A stretch of DNA of 64,000 nucleotides from Thiovibrio sp041675265 (GCA_041675265.1 JBAYUD010000004.1:1-64000); one strand, 5' to 3'; shown: positions 47,459 through 58,408, counted from the first letter of the stretch. Numbers and translations: made by a program. Notes: generated by a model not told the origin, from the sequence alone.

Positions 47459-47476
47459 TTGGCATGAATATGGCAT
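47459..47476 (+). promoter_or_regulatory. Sigma-54 promoter of the GGDEF gene
   Basis: TTGGCATGAATATGGCAT: the -24 GG (47461-47462) and -12 GC (47473-47474) are exactly 10 bases apart, and the flanks fit TGGCACG-N4-TTGCA. The start would be near 47486. This lies in the 380-base gap after dinB, which otherwise shows only AT-rich sequence and the palindrome at 47418. Confidence 0.65.
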
Positions 47477-47519
47477 TGTCTCCAGGTAACAATCATTTTT
47501 AATGAAAGGAGCCGTTGCA

Positions 47520-48536
47520 ATGAATGCCGCAATCTCTCTCTCCGATAGGGAAACGATAGGGCCGATCAACCTGGACCATCTGATGGTGGAGCTCGACCGC
47601 TACCGCCGCCAATCGGAATGGTTGAAACAGGTCAACGAGCTGCATGCCAGACTGGCCGGGGCCACCGACCTGCAAGGCATGATCGAGGCTTTTTCCGTGT
47701 GGCTGACCCCCTTGGTCGAGCATGACCTGATTGCCTACCGCAGCCTTGACCGGAGCCGGGTGCATATCATCTGCTCCTGCCACGGGCCGGACCGGCGTCT
47801 GGCCATGCAGACCGCCGAGGAGGTATTCGAGAAGATAGATTGTCAACTGGATGACACCTGTTGCGAGTGGGGCTCATTCTTCGTGCAGCAGTGGCGGATG
47901 TCCTTTGCCTCCAACCAGGGCTGCCTGATGCTGCTGCGTCGGGAACCCTGCATTGATGCGAAGGAGTCCAAGATTCTCCGCGATGCGTTGGAGATTTTGG
48001 GAGAGCCCCTGCAACGCGCCCTGATGTATGAAGATCTTTTCACCCAGGCACGGCGGGACATGCTCACCGGCCTCGACAACCGCAGGGTCTTTGAGGAGCG
48101 CATCGGGCCCATGCTGGAAACCGCCCGTCGCCATGGCAGGCCCATCACCGTGGCCAGCATGGATTTGGACCATTTCAAACAGATCAACGATACCCTGGGG
48201 CATGCCGCCGGGGACAACGCCTTGCAGATGGTGGCCAAGACCTTGACCGGAATGGTGCGCAACAGCGATCTCCTGGTGCGCATGGGCGGCGATGAGTTTG
48301 TGCTGGTCTTGCCGGATACCGCCCTTGAACCGGCACGGCTTCTGGCCGAGCGGCTGTGCAGCGCCATCGATAGCCTTGAGCTGAATGCCGCGGACGGCAG
48401 CAGATTGGGGGTGAGCATCGGCCTTGTTCAGTGGAGCCCGGAAATGAGCAAGGACGAGTGGCTGCAGCGGGCCGATGAAGTGCTCTACCAGGCAAAAAAG
48501 ACCGGGCGTTGCCGGGTGTGCGTGGAGGAAGGCTGA
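47520..48536 (+). CDS. Diguanylate cyclase (GGDEF) with N-terminal sensor region
   Basis: 338 residues. ATG 47520 was preferred over ATG 47502 because AAGGAG lies 9 bases upstream of it. Residues 1-160 resemble a GAF-like sensor with several Cys (CSCHG, CQLDDTCCEW). The C-terminal domain has DMLTGLDNRR, DLDHFKQINDTLGH and an intact GGDEF. An I-site (RNSD) lies five residues before it, so product inhibition by cyclic di-GMP is likely. No EAL domain. A sigma-54 promoter and terminator flank it as a single unit. Confidence 0.88.
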   Translation: MNAAISLSDRETIGPINLDHLMVELDRYRRQSEWLKQVNELHARLAGATDLQGMIEAFSVWLTPLVEHDLIAYRSLDRSRVHIICSCHGPDRRLAMQTAEEVFEKIDCQLDDTCCEWGSFFVQQWRMSFASNQGCLMLLRREPCIDAKESKILRDALEILGEPLQRALMYEDLFTQARRDMLTGLDNRRVFEERIGPMLETARRHGRPITVASMDLDHFKQINDTLGHAAGDNALQMVAKTLTGMVRNSDLLVRMGGDEFVLVLPDTALEPARLLAERLCSAIDSLELNAADGSRLGVSIGLVQWSPEMSKDEWLQRADEVLYQAKKTGRCRVCVEEG

Positions 48537-48568
48537 GTTTCGGCTAGCCCGTAACAAAAGAAGCAATC

Positions 48569-48626
48569 AGGCCATGGCTGGCTGGAGCAGAGGGAAAATC
48601 TGCTCCGATCGGGCATGGCCTTTTTT
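48569..48626 (+). terminator. Terminator after the GGDEF gene
   Basis: Nested stems AGGCCATG/CATGGCCT and GGAGCAGA/TCTGCTCC, then TTTTTT. Confidence 0.85.
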
Positions 48627-48738
48627 ATTGCTTTTTCCCTGCGCAGAGTCAGGAAAATAGAAATATCGGGCTCCGCCCCCATTTTGCCCGTGACAATAGT
48701 TCCATATATTGTTCCGGAACTCCGGCAGTTTGTATTTT

Positions 48739-48837
48739 GTAGGTCGGGTAGAGCAAAGCGAAACCCGACAATTTTCAGTAGAGCTGTAGATGATGTTGTC
48801 GTTTAAACGTCGGGTTTCGTACCTCTACCCGACCTAC
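48739..48837. repeat. REP-like composite palindrome
   Basis: GTAGGTCGGGTAGAG at 48739-48753 is mirrored by CTCTACCCGACCTAC at 48823-48837. An inner pair (GCGAAACCCGAC 48758-48769 / GTCGGGTTTCGT 48809-48820) gives a two-arm structure of about 99 bases. It lies in the 434-base gap between the GGDEF gene and the accessory genes. The rest of the gap shows nothing clear. Confidence 0.75.
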
Positions 48838-48970
48838 GAACTTAAAAGCCACTTTTGTCCCTTAGAATGGTGCCATTAAGGCAGAATATGGCCCGTTTTT
48901 CATGTTTTTTCTTCACTAAATCAATTGGTTGCCTTGGCCAGACCCCATGTGCTAACTCCAAGGTGCAGGG

Positions 48971-49816
48971 TTAGGCTTTAACATTGAACTCGCGCTCAAG
49001 CTCAGCAAGGTTGTAGAACCTGATTTCGATGGGAAAGGAAAAGTCTTTTCGATAGTGGTCAATTTGCTCCGCAACTCGCCCGTGGCTGACGCCGCCTTCG
49101 TCGGTTGCTAACGCAAGGAGAACACGAAAGTTTGAGGTTTGTTCGGCAGGCAATAGCTTCACACTCTGTTGAATGCGCGCAAGAGTGTCACGTAGTTGCG
49201 TGCCTGACATCAAGGCATTTCGCAGGTACTTAACTTCAATAACTGTTGTGACGCCTCTTTCCCTGACGATGCCGTCAAATATGTACCGACCCGCTAAAGA
49301 ATTTAGCTTGACCTCTCTTTGGATTTCGGTCGAAAATTCTTTGCTCAATTTCTGGAATATGAGGTCTTCGGCCAGCATGTAGGCAGCTTGGGTACTGCGG
49401 CGGACAAGAGTTTGATAAGAAAATGCTGAGTTTCGAGTGGTAGATGTGGTTGCGCCGACTATTGTTGCGGGGACCGTCTCGGGCTTGGGTAGATCTTTGG
49501 CCACCGTTTCCTCTTCTGCAATTTCGGCTTCTATCTTTAGAACTTTCTCTGCAAAGGTCGCTTTCGGGAGTGAGCGTAGAAAGTTGTCCTCATTCTGATA
49601 ATCGGACGGCGCGTAGAGAACCTTATGGTTGAAGTTCAGCGTAAGAAAAAATAGGACAATCAGCAGAATTGGAAAGATGATCAAGAACCACACATAGAGG
49701 GATTGGTTCGTTGGGGCGATGAACGGCAGAACGACGGTGCCGCTGATCTCCGCGATAGCGGCGAATATTGCGATGATCGTCAGCGGATTCTTAATTGGAC
49801 CAATTTTCTCAACCAC
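48971..49816 (-). CDS. Membrane-anchored protein with PD-(D/E)XK nuclease-like domain
   Basis: 281 residues. Start GTG 49816 was chosen because AAGGAG is correctly spaced upstream. An ATG 30 bases earlier has none. Two N-terminal membrane helices (LTIIAIFAAIAEISGTVVL, VWFLIIFPILLIVLFFLT) are followed by a charged linker. The C-terminal domain has Glu in AEDLIFQKL, Asp in YIFDGIV and ExK in TVIEVKYLRN, which fits the PD-(D/E)XK layout. Base composition is more AT-rich than neighbours, suggesting transfer. Its stop codon lies in GCCTAAC, which resembles an integron attC end. A defence role is possible but unproven. Confidence 0.6.
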   Translation of the reverse strand: MVEKIGPIKNPLTIIAIFAAIAEISGTVVLPFIAPTNQSLYVWFLIIFPILLIVLFFLTLNFNHKVLYAPSDYQNEDNFLRSLPKATFAEKVLKIEAEIAEEETVAKDLPKPETVPATIVGATTSTTRNSAFSYQTLVRRSTQAAYMLAEDLIFQKLSKEFSTEIQREVKLNSLAGRYIFDGIVRERGVTTVIEVKYLRNALMSGTQLRDTLARIQQSVKLLPAEQTSNFRVLLALATDEGGVSHGRVAEQIDHYRKDFSFPIEIRFYNLAELEREFNVKA

Positions 49817-49830
49817 GATATCTCCTTGTG

Positions 49831-49880
49831 GTCTAACGCCGCTCATGAGGTCCGGGCAAAAAGCCTTGCCCGTTAAGGCC
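49831..49880. other. Possible attC-like recombination site or remnant
   Basis: On the minus strand, between the two accessory genes, GCCTTAAC is followed by a CGGGCAA/TTGCCCG hairpin and then GCGTTAGAC just before the next gene. Integron attC sites have RYYYAAC and GTTRRRY ends around a stem. The GTTAGAC end fits and the other is off by one base. One arm is short. Weak evidence. Confidence 0.3.
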
Positions 49881-49912
49881 GTAAGGTTTTCCCGTCATTT
49901 TCCATGAGCTGG

Positions 49913-50542
49913 TCAGCCCGGCTTTGGTTTGGTGTAGAACTGTGCTGCGATGGACATCTGTCGGAGAAAGGTTTGCATCCTCTGACTGTTGTAACTGTCA
50001 AGAGATGAATGCGGACAGAAGAACTCATATCCTGTAGGAACATGCTCCGCACACCACTCGTGATAATTGTCATTTGGCAGTGCATATAGAACGCGCAAGT
50101 GACGAACGGGCACAGACAAATCCAAATGGGGCGCTTTGCCAAATGATGCAGAAGCCTTCCACCGGGGAAACTGCCCCCCTTTGTTTACAGACACCTTTTC
50201 ATCCAACCACTCTTTCTTGCACGACAGAACGAGGCTGTGACTCGATGGAACGTAGCGAGACCTCTTGTCGTTCAGATTTTGAATGGTGCCACAAACTTCC
50301 ACGACGACAACATCACAGCTTGTTTGCCCCTGAAAATGGACCCAAAGGCCGTCTGGCTGAGTTTTGAAAAGTGCCGCTCCCGGCGCCGATAGGCATGGCC
50401 CCGGCATGTTTCTGGCTTTTTTGGGCTGCCCCTGAATCCAATAGCCCTTTCCACCTGGAGGCGGCCATAGCTTTTTTGTCCGTGTGGGCCATCCGAGGAG
50501 GATGTCCTTTGCTTCACGATCTCGGAGTTTTCTTCCTGCCAT
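49913..50542 (-). CDS. Accessory protein of unknown function
   Basis: 209 residues from ATG 50542. No signal peptide or membrane segment. It begins with a basic region (AGRKLRDREAKDILLGWPTRTKK). The middle has a beta-rich part (GLWVHFQGQTSCDVVVVEVCGTIQNL). Later sequence includes VPVRHLRVLYALPNDNYHEW and PTGYEFFCPHSS. No family recognised. Its composition and isolation resemble the PD-(D/E)XK-like gene 96 bases downstream, and the two may be one transferred pair. Confidence 0.5.
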   Translation of the reverse strand: MAGRKLRDREAKDILLGWPTRTKKLWPPPGGKGYWIQGQPKKARNMPGPCLSAPGAALFKTQPDGLWVHFQGQTSCDVVVVEVCGTIQNLNDKRSRYVPSSHSLVLSCKKEWLDEKVSVNKGGQFPRWKASASFGKAPHLDLSVPVRHLRVLYALPNDNYHEWCAEHVPTGYEFFCPHSSLDSYNSQRMQTFLRQMSIAAQFYTKPKPG

Positions 50543-50561
50543 ATGCTTTCCAGGCTAATAA

Positions 50562-50577
50562 TATTATCGAGCTAGCT
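50562..50577 (+). repeat. Direct repeat copy 1, TATTATCGAGC
   Basis: TATTATCGAGCTAGCT differs by one base from TATTATCGAGCAAGCT at 50684-50699. Copy 1 is 20 bases from the start of the unknown accessory gene. This could be an operator pair or the edge of an insert. The rest of the 391-base gap to the next gene shows only AT-rich sequence. Confidence 0.45.
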
Positions 50578-50683
50578 CGGGTTGTTTGTTTTTGCTCGAT
50601 TTCCGGCCCATTAAGTGATCTTTTGGGGGCAGATGCTGAGTATTTTTTTGCTTAAATAGCCATATGTCCACCCCATATGGGGG

Positions 50684-50699
50684 TATTATCGAGCAAGCT
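50684..50699 (+). repeat. Direct repeat copy 2, TATTATCGAGC
   Basis: Second copy of the 16-base repeat (15 of 16 identical), 122 bases from the first. The short palindrome CATATGTCCACCCCATATG lies just before it. Confidence 0.45.
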
Positions 50700-50933
50700 G
50701 TATAATTCCGGCTAATTTTAGCCAGAGTATTATCTGTCTACCTGACACCATGGAGCAATTCAAGAATTATCTTCGTTTCAGGCAGGCGGGGAAAAATCAG
50801 AATCGGATAACCAGCGAAACGGTGTGCCGTCCGTGCATCGTCAGCCCCATGCACACCAAATCTTTTCTTCTGTTTCCCCCACCGGTTTTGTATGCTGAAA
50901 TCAAAGCACATCACCCAACAAGGGAGCACAACC

Positions 50934-52343
50934 ATGAAACTCACCTTCCACGGCGCGGCGAAAACCGTCACCGGCTCACAGCATCTGCTCGAAGTCAACG
51001 GCAAACGCATCCTCCTTGATTGCGGGTTGTTCCAGGGCAAGCGCAAGGAGGCCTTCGAGCTCAACCGCACCGGCTTTTGCGCGGGCAAGGATCTTGACTG
51101 CCTGATTCTTTCCCATGCCCACATCGACCATTCCGGCAATATCCCCTGTCTGGTTAAAAAAGGATTTACCGGTGACATCATCTGCACCTCGGCCACCCGC
51201 GACCTCTGCGCGGTGATGCTCATGGATGCCGCGCATATCCAGGAGCAGGATGTGGAGTTTGCCAACAAGTTACGCAAAAAGAACAGGCAGAAGGAGTTCG
51301 AGCCCCTCTACACCAAGGAGGATGCCGTGGTCGCCATGGACCAGTTTGTCGGCATCAGTTATAACCGCAAGCGGGAGATCCTGCCCGGCGTGCATCTCAC
51401 CCTGGTGGATGCGGGGCATATGATGGGCAGCGCCAACGTGATTCTCGACATCCATGACCGGGAGAAGAATCGCGATCTTCGCCTTGTTTTCAGCGGGGAT
51501 ATCGGACGGAGTGGGATCCCCATCATCAACGACCCTGCCGTGCTGAGCGAGGGCGCGGATATCCTCATCATGGAGAGCACCTACGGCAACCGCCAGCATC
51601 CGCCGTACCCGGAGTCGGAAAAGGAATTGGAGCGGATTGTCAACGAGACCTACCAGCGGGGCGGGACGCTCTTGATTCCCGCCTTTGCCGTGGGCCGGAC
51701 CCAGCAGCTGGTCTATGCCTTGCACAGGCTGTTTTTGAAGCGTGATATCCCCAGGCTGCCCATCTATGTGGACAGCCCGTTGGCCACCCGGGTTACGGAT
51801 ATCTTCCGGTTGCATCCGGAAACCTACGACAGCGAGATCCGGGAATTTTTATTGAAGGATAACCACAGCAACCCCTTTGGTTTTGACACCCTGCGGTACA
51901 CCCAGAGCGTGGAGGATTCCAAGGAGCTGAATTTTTTACGGGAGCCGGCCATCATTATCAGCGCCAGCGGCATGATGGAGGGTGGCCGCATCCTGCATCA
52001 CCTGCGCAAGCGCATCAGCGACAAGAAAAACACCATTCTGGTCACCGGCTGGCAGGCGCCCAATACCCTGGGCCGCAGGATTGTGGAAGGGCAGGAAACG
52101 GTAAGGATTTTCGGCGAGGAATTTCCGCTCAAGGCCAAGGTGGAAACCCTCACCGGGTTCAGCGGCCATGCCGATCGGGATGGGTTGCTGGCCTGGGCCG
52201 GGGCCATGCGCAAGAAACCGGCCCGCACTTTTGTGGTGCATGGCGAGGAGGACGTGGCCACTGCTTTTGCCGAGAGCCTGCGGCAGGAGCTCGGCTTCCC
52301 CATGGTGGAGATACCGGAACCACACCAAGCCTTTGAGGTGTAG
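50934..52343 (+). CDS. MBL-fold beta-CASP RNA-metabolising hydrolase
   Basis: 469 residues from ATG 50934 (AAGGGAGCA upstream). Metallo-beta-lactamase motif 2 is SHAHIDHSG, with the later metal ligands in DAGHMMGSANV and FSGDIG. The beta-CASP region has IISASGMMEGGRILHHL and a C-terminal GFSGHADRDGLL and FVVHGEE, as in the CPSF-73/YSH1-like family. It is predicted to cut RNA at two zinc ions. It is a single gene, convergent with the mechanosensitive channel gene. Confidence 0.88.
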   Translation: MKLTFHGAAKTVTGSQHLLEVNGKRILLDCGLFQGKRKEAFELNRTGFCAGKDLDCLILSHAHIDHSGNIPCLVKKGFTGDIICTSATRDLCAVMLMDAAHIQEQDVEFANKLRKKNRQKEFEPLYTKEDAVVAMDQFVGISYNRKREILPGVHLTLVDAGHMMGSANVILDIHDREKNRDLRLVFSGDIGRSGIPIINDPAVLSEGADILIMESTYGNRQHPPYPESEKELERIVNETYQRGGTLLIPAFAVGRTQQLVYALHRLFLKRDIPRLPIYVDSPLATRVTDIFRLHPETYDSEIREFLLKDNHSNPFGFDTLRYTQSVEDSKELNFLREPAIIISASGMMEGGRILHHLRKRISDKKNTILVTGWQAPNTLGRRIVEGQETVRIFGEEFPLKAKVETLTGFSGHADRDGLLAWAGAMRKKPARTFVVHGEEDVATAFAESLRQELGFPMVEIPEPHQAFEV

Positions 52344-52354
52344 CTATAGCTAAT

Positions 52355-52380
52355 AGCTTACAGCTTACGGCTTTCAGCTT
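52355..52380. repeat. AGCTTACAGCTTACGG-type short tandem repeat
   Basis: AGCTTACAGCTTACGGCTTT then CAGCTT, a run of near-copies of AGCTTAC. It spans the stop codon of the channel gene, so the last residues of that protein are encoded by the repeat. The related CAGCTTACAGCT is at 3397. Confidence 0.4.
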
Positions 52381-53659
52381 CCACCGGCATGCTCTTGATG
52401 TGGATATCCCGCTGCGGATAGGGGATATCAATGCCCTGTTCGTGAAAGCTCTCCCAGATCCTTAACAGAATATCGCTCTTCACATTCTTGACCCCGTTGA
52501 CCGGATCGTTGATCCAGGCGCGCAGTTCGAGATCAACCGAGCTGTTGCCGAATCCCGCCAGCAGGCAAATGGGCGGCGGCGTCCGGATGATCCTCTCTGT
52601 CTGTCTGGCCGCCTCCTCGCAGAGGGCCATGGCCTTGCGCACGTCCGAGCTGTAGGCAATACCCACCGGAATCTTCAAGCGTACCGTGCTGTTGCTGAAC
52701 GACCAGTTTTCCACCCGCTGGGTGATCAAATCCTCGTTGGGGATCAGAAACTCCTTGCCGTCCTGGGTGATGAGCGAGGTATAGCGGGCGCCCAGCGAGT
52801 TGACCCAGCCATAGGTTTCGCCCACGGTGATGACGTCGCCCGGCTTGATGGATTTGTCCAGCAGGAGGATGATGCCGCTGATCAGGTTGGAGACGATCTT
52901 TTGCAGACCAAAGCCGATGCCAACGCCCACCGCGCCGGTGAAGATGGTAAAGGCGGTGAGGTCGATGCCCACGATCCGCAATCCCACCAGGATGGCGACA
53001 CCGATGAGCGAGACCTTGGAAAGTTTTATGAACAGCACCTGAATGGACGGCGAGAGAGCCGAGTTTTCGCGGATCCGTTTTTCCAGCAGATGGGAGAGGA
53101 TGCGGGCTCCCCAGAGCAGCAGGGCCAGGGTCAGGAACCCTTCGAGCACGGTGAGCAGCGAGATGCGCAGCGCGCCAAGCTTGAGGGAGAGCCGGTCAAG
53201 CAGTCTGACCGTGGGGCCAAGCAGATCCAAGATGTTGAGGGCCGCCAGGGTCCAGGCGATGACCGCGACCAGTCTGGCCCAGGAGGTCTTGTTGAAAAGT
53301 GAGGAGGTGGCCTGGATAAGGATCCAGACCGCCAGCAGATTCACGAGAATGGTGAGCAGGTTGTGCGGCCATTCGGCTTCCACGGCCACCAGCAGCGAGA
53401 TAAGCAGCAGCACAAGCCAGATCAGGGGCGCGGCAAGGGGCAGCACGGTGGCAAGGAACTGGCCGAAACGCCTCCGGCTCAAATCGGGAGCGGAAAATCG
53501 TTGCTTGATCCTGTTGCCGGCCAGAAAGGCGATCAGCAGGGCGCAGGTTATCACCATCGCCTGGATAAAGTGGTCGTAGGTGAGCACATGTTCGAGCAGC
53601 CATTCTGTGACGGCGTCGAGTTTCTTTTCGCTGACAGTGGAAAGCCAGAGGCTTTTCAT
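52358..53659 (-). CDS. MscS-family mechanosensitive ion channel
   Basis: 433 residues. Several N-terminal membrane helices precede the MscS pore and beta domain (FTGAVGVGIGFGLQKIVSNLISGIILLLDKSIKPGD; VENWSFSNSTVRLKIPVGIAY). It relieves osmotic downshock at the inner membrane. More N-terminal helices than E. coli MscS place it with the longer YbdG/YnaI-like members. The final residues (ESRKL) come from a short repeat. It follows the SLC13 gene by 39 bases and is probably cotranscribed. Confidence 0.88.
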   Translation of the reverse strand: MKSLWLSTVSEKKLDAVTEWLLEHVLTYDHFIQAMVITCALLIAFLAGNRIKQRFSAPDLSRRRFGQFLATVLPLAAPLIWLVLLLISLLVAVEAEWPHNLLTILVNLLAVWILIQATSSLFNKTSWARLVAVIAWTLAALNILDLLGPTVRLLDRLSLKLGALRISLLTVLEGFLTLALLLWGARILSHLLEKRIRENSALSPSIQVLFIKLSKVSLIGVAILVGLRIVGIDLTAFTIFTGAVGVGIGFGLQKIVSNLISGIILLLDKSIKPGDVITVGETYGWVNSLGARYTSLITQDGKEFLIPNEDLITQRVENWSFSNSTVRLKIPVGIAYSSDVRKAMALCEEAARQTERIIRTPPPICLLAGFGNSSVDLELRAWINDPVNGVKNVKSDILLRIWESFHEQGIDIPYPQRDIHIKSMPVEAESRKL

Positions 53660-53698
53660 GGGAGATGTTTCCGTAAAAGAGATGACGTGGAGATGGTT

Positions 53699-54928
53699 TT
53701 ATGCCTGCCGCGAGTATAGCAGCAAAACCAGAACGAGCAGAGAAAAAAGCGTAATCGGGATGCCGACCTTGGCGTGTTCCCTAAAGCTGATCTCGATGTG
53801 GAATTTTCGTGCCTGCTCGATGACGATGAGATTGGCGATGCTGCCGATGATGATCAGGTTTCCGGCAAAGGTGCTGGACAGGGCCAGGACGTACCACTGT
53901 TCCGGCACGCCGGGGTCGAGAAAGCGGACCAGGAACATGGCGGCGGGCACATTGCTGACCAGATTGCTCATGATGGTGGAGATGCCGGTGAGGGCAAAGA
54001 GATTGGTGATCGCCAAGCCGTGGCCGGCCATGGCCTCCATGAGCAGCCTGGGAATCTCGCGGCTGGTTATGCCGTGGACCACGATGAACAGGGAGCAGAA
54101 CAGGGTGAGCAGGTGCCAGTCCACCAGCTCCATGATCCGGCGGGAGTGCATTTTCCGGCTGCACAGCAGAACCCCGGCCACGGTGATGGCGGAAAGCTCC
54201 CTGGGGATGGGGGTAAAGAAAAGGGTGACCAGAACCAGCATGGCGATGAGCCCCTTGGCGCTTTGCCAGCGGTCGAACTCGGGCCATTCGGAGCTCGCCT
54301 CTGTGATTTTGGGGGCCGAGGGCAGGGTAAAGCGGCCTTTGTAGGCGCGGCAGAGGATAGCGTAGGCGCCACCCAGGGCGAGGAGCGCGGGCGGGGTGCA
54401 CCAGAGCAGGAAGCGACCGAAATGCAAATGGCCGACTTGGCCGATCAGCATGTTCTGCGGGTTGCCGATGATGGTGGCGGCCGAGCCGATATTGCTGGCT
54501 GCGGCAAGGCCCAGGAGAAAGGGCAGGGGGTTGAGTCCTTTTTTAAGCAGGGCCAGGCAGAGAACCGGGGTGAAGGCCAGGCAGACAATGTCGTTGGCCA
54601 GCAGGGCGGAAAGCAGCCCGGCCACCAGCATGGTGGCGAGGAGGAAAAGCCGGGGACGGTCCAGCAGGGTGGTGGTGCTGCTGGCAACCCAGGTGTAGAA
54701 GCCGCCCAGCCTAAGCCGGGCGGAAAGCACCATCAGTCCGTAGAGCAGGATGATGGTGGGCAGGTCGATGGCCGCCATGGCCTCGGTGAGCGGCACCGCG
54801 CCGCTGGCGATCATGGCGATTGCCCCCAACAGGGCGATGCCGGTACGGTCCAGCATCAGGCCGGGAATCCGGCCGATGGCCACGCCGAGATAGGTTATGA
54901 TGAAGATGGCAACGGCAAGGTCTGGCAT
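53699..54928 (-). CDS. SLC13/ArsB-NhaD-superfamily anion transporter
   Basis: 409 residues with about eleven membrane helices. AANDIVCLAFTPVLCLALL (here LANDIVC) and LGLAAASNIGSAATIIGNPQNMLI are the anion-binding hairpin signatures of the ArsB/NhaD/DASS superfamily. The second repeat has TIMSNLVSNVPAAMFLVRFL. Substrates in the family include arsenite, dicarboxylates and sulfate. Which applies here is not clear. It precedes the channel gene in one transcription unit. Confidence 0.82.
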   Translation of the reverse strand: MPDLAVAIFIITYLGVAIGRIPGLMLDRTGIALLGAIAMIASGAVPLTEAMAAIDLPTIILLYGLMVLSARLRLGGFYTWVASSTTTLLDRPRLFLLATMLVAGLLSALLANDIVCLAFTPVLCLALLKKGLNPLPFLLGLAAASNIGSAATIIGNPQNMLIGQVGHLHFGRFLLWCTPPALLALGGAYAILCRAYKGRFTLPSAPKITEASSEWPEFDRWQSAKGLIAMLVLVTLFFTPIPRELSAITVAGVLLCSRKMHSRRIMELVDWHLLTLFCSLFIVVHGITSREIPRLLMEAMAGHGLAITNLFALTGISTIMSNLVSNVPAAMFLVRFLDPGVPEQWYVLALSSTFAGNLIIIGSIANLIVIEQARKFHIEISFREHAKVGIPITLFSLLVLVLLLYSRQA

Positions 54929-55081
54929 GTGCTATCCTGAGGAAAGATTGCAAATCGGATTTGCTTATATATCCCTCAGGTCTTGGGCAATGCAAAGGTT
55001 ATGTGGGGCGGATTTGTAAAAAAGGTTCGTTTTGGAATTCAGGGGGCTGAAACTGGCCGGAACGTGAAATTAGCTTGTTCA

Positions 55082-55454
55082 TTTCTTTGCGTGCCCAAAG
55101 AAACGAACCAAAGAAAGGGCACCCTGTGTCTCTTGTCCCGCCGTGGGCGGGATGCCCTGTGCTCCTCGATGCTGCCGGGGCTTTGCAAACTCGCTGCGCT
55201 CAAACAGTGCAAATCCCTTTTTCGGCAGCCTCTCCGGTGCTCGGCTGCGTGCCAATGGGATTTTTCCTCTCCCCCCCCATTTGTCCTGCCGCGCCTCGCA
55301 GACGGGGGCGGGAAAAAACGCTAAAACTGTCTGAGGGCGAAGCCCGAGTTTTTTAGCGTCCCGCCCTCGTCGAGAAGTAAGGGAAGCCCGCAGGGCCAGG
55401 ACTGGCTGGGGTGCCTTTTTCTTGTTTCTTCTTTTGGGCACGCAAAAGAAGAAA
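55082..55454. repeat. Dispersed element with long inverted ends, about 373 bases
   Basis: The left end (TTTCTTTGCGTGCCCAAAGA onward, to GGGCACC) is mirrored by the right end (GGTGCC to GGGCACGCAAAAGAAGAAA). Between them is GC-rich sequence with several hairpins (CCCGCCGTGGGCGGG) and a stretch (TTTGCAAACTCGCTGCGCTC) that I recall from dispersed repeats in other proteobacteria. No protein-like reading frame. It fills most of the 753-base gap between the transporter and clpB. The rest of that gap is the clpB promoter region and sequence with nothing clear. Confidence 0.7.
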
Positions 55455-55591
55455 GGGAGAACAGCAGAAAGGCTCCTTTCTTCGCCTCCCTTAAAATTAC
55501 TGGAGGAACCAAGAAAATCGTTTTTTCTGCCTTGGATCATCAGTCAAATTCGGCGCAATCGCCTCTGTCAACAGATTGACATCCGCCGCCC

Positions 55592-55620
55592 TTGACAGCG
55601 GCTGGGGGCGCGCTTACGGT
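55592..55620 (+). promoter_or_regulatory. Candidate promoter of clpB
   Basis: TTGACA at 55592-55597, a 17-base spacer and TACGGT at 55615-55620. No clear heat-shock (sigma-32) pattern or CIRCE element was found. Confidence 0.4.
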
Positions 55621-55681
55621 ATTCGCAGTACAGGGCGGGGGACGTCTTTGGTTCATTTTTTCCGATGAAGGAGCAACGGAT

Positions 55682-58270
<2,589 letters not shown>

Positions 58271-58300
58271 GGATAGGTTAAAGGTTAAAGGCGCAAGGTG

Positions 58301-58340
58301 AAGGGCCGGCCGGGATTGTGGATGATCCGGCCGGCCTTTT
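58301..58340 (+). terminator. Terminator after clpB
   Basis: AAGGGCCGGCCGG and CCGGCCGGCCTTTT pair around a 13-base loop, with a short T run. Confidence 0.7.
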
Positions 58341-58408
58341 GTGGTATATGGGATGGTCGTGGCAAGGGTAGGAGGTCTTTAATCTGGTTGTTTTGATGGA
58401 TTTATAAA

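Noticed and set aside
47418..47480. Possible cyclic di-GMP riboswitch ahead of the GGDEF gene, on either strand
   Set aside because: The minus strand has CAAACCGCGAAAG, faintly like the GEMM core, but the paired stem and GGGACGCAAAGCC are missing. The plus strand is better explained by the palindrome and the sigma-54 promoter.
54983..55540. Several open frames on both strands in the gap before clpB
   Set aside because: They fall inside the inverted-end repeat, lack ribosome sites and have repeat-derived composition.
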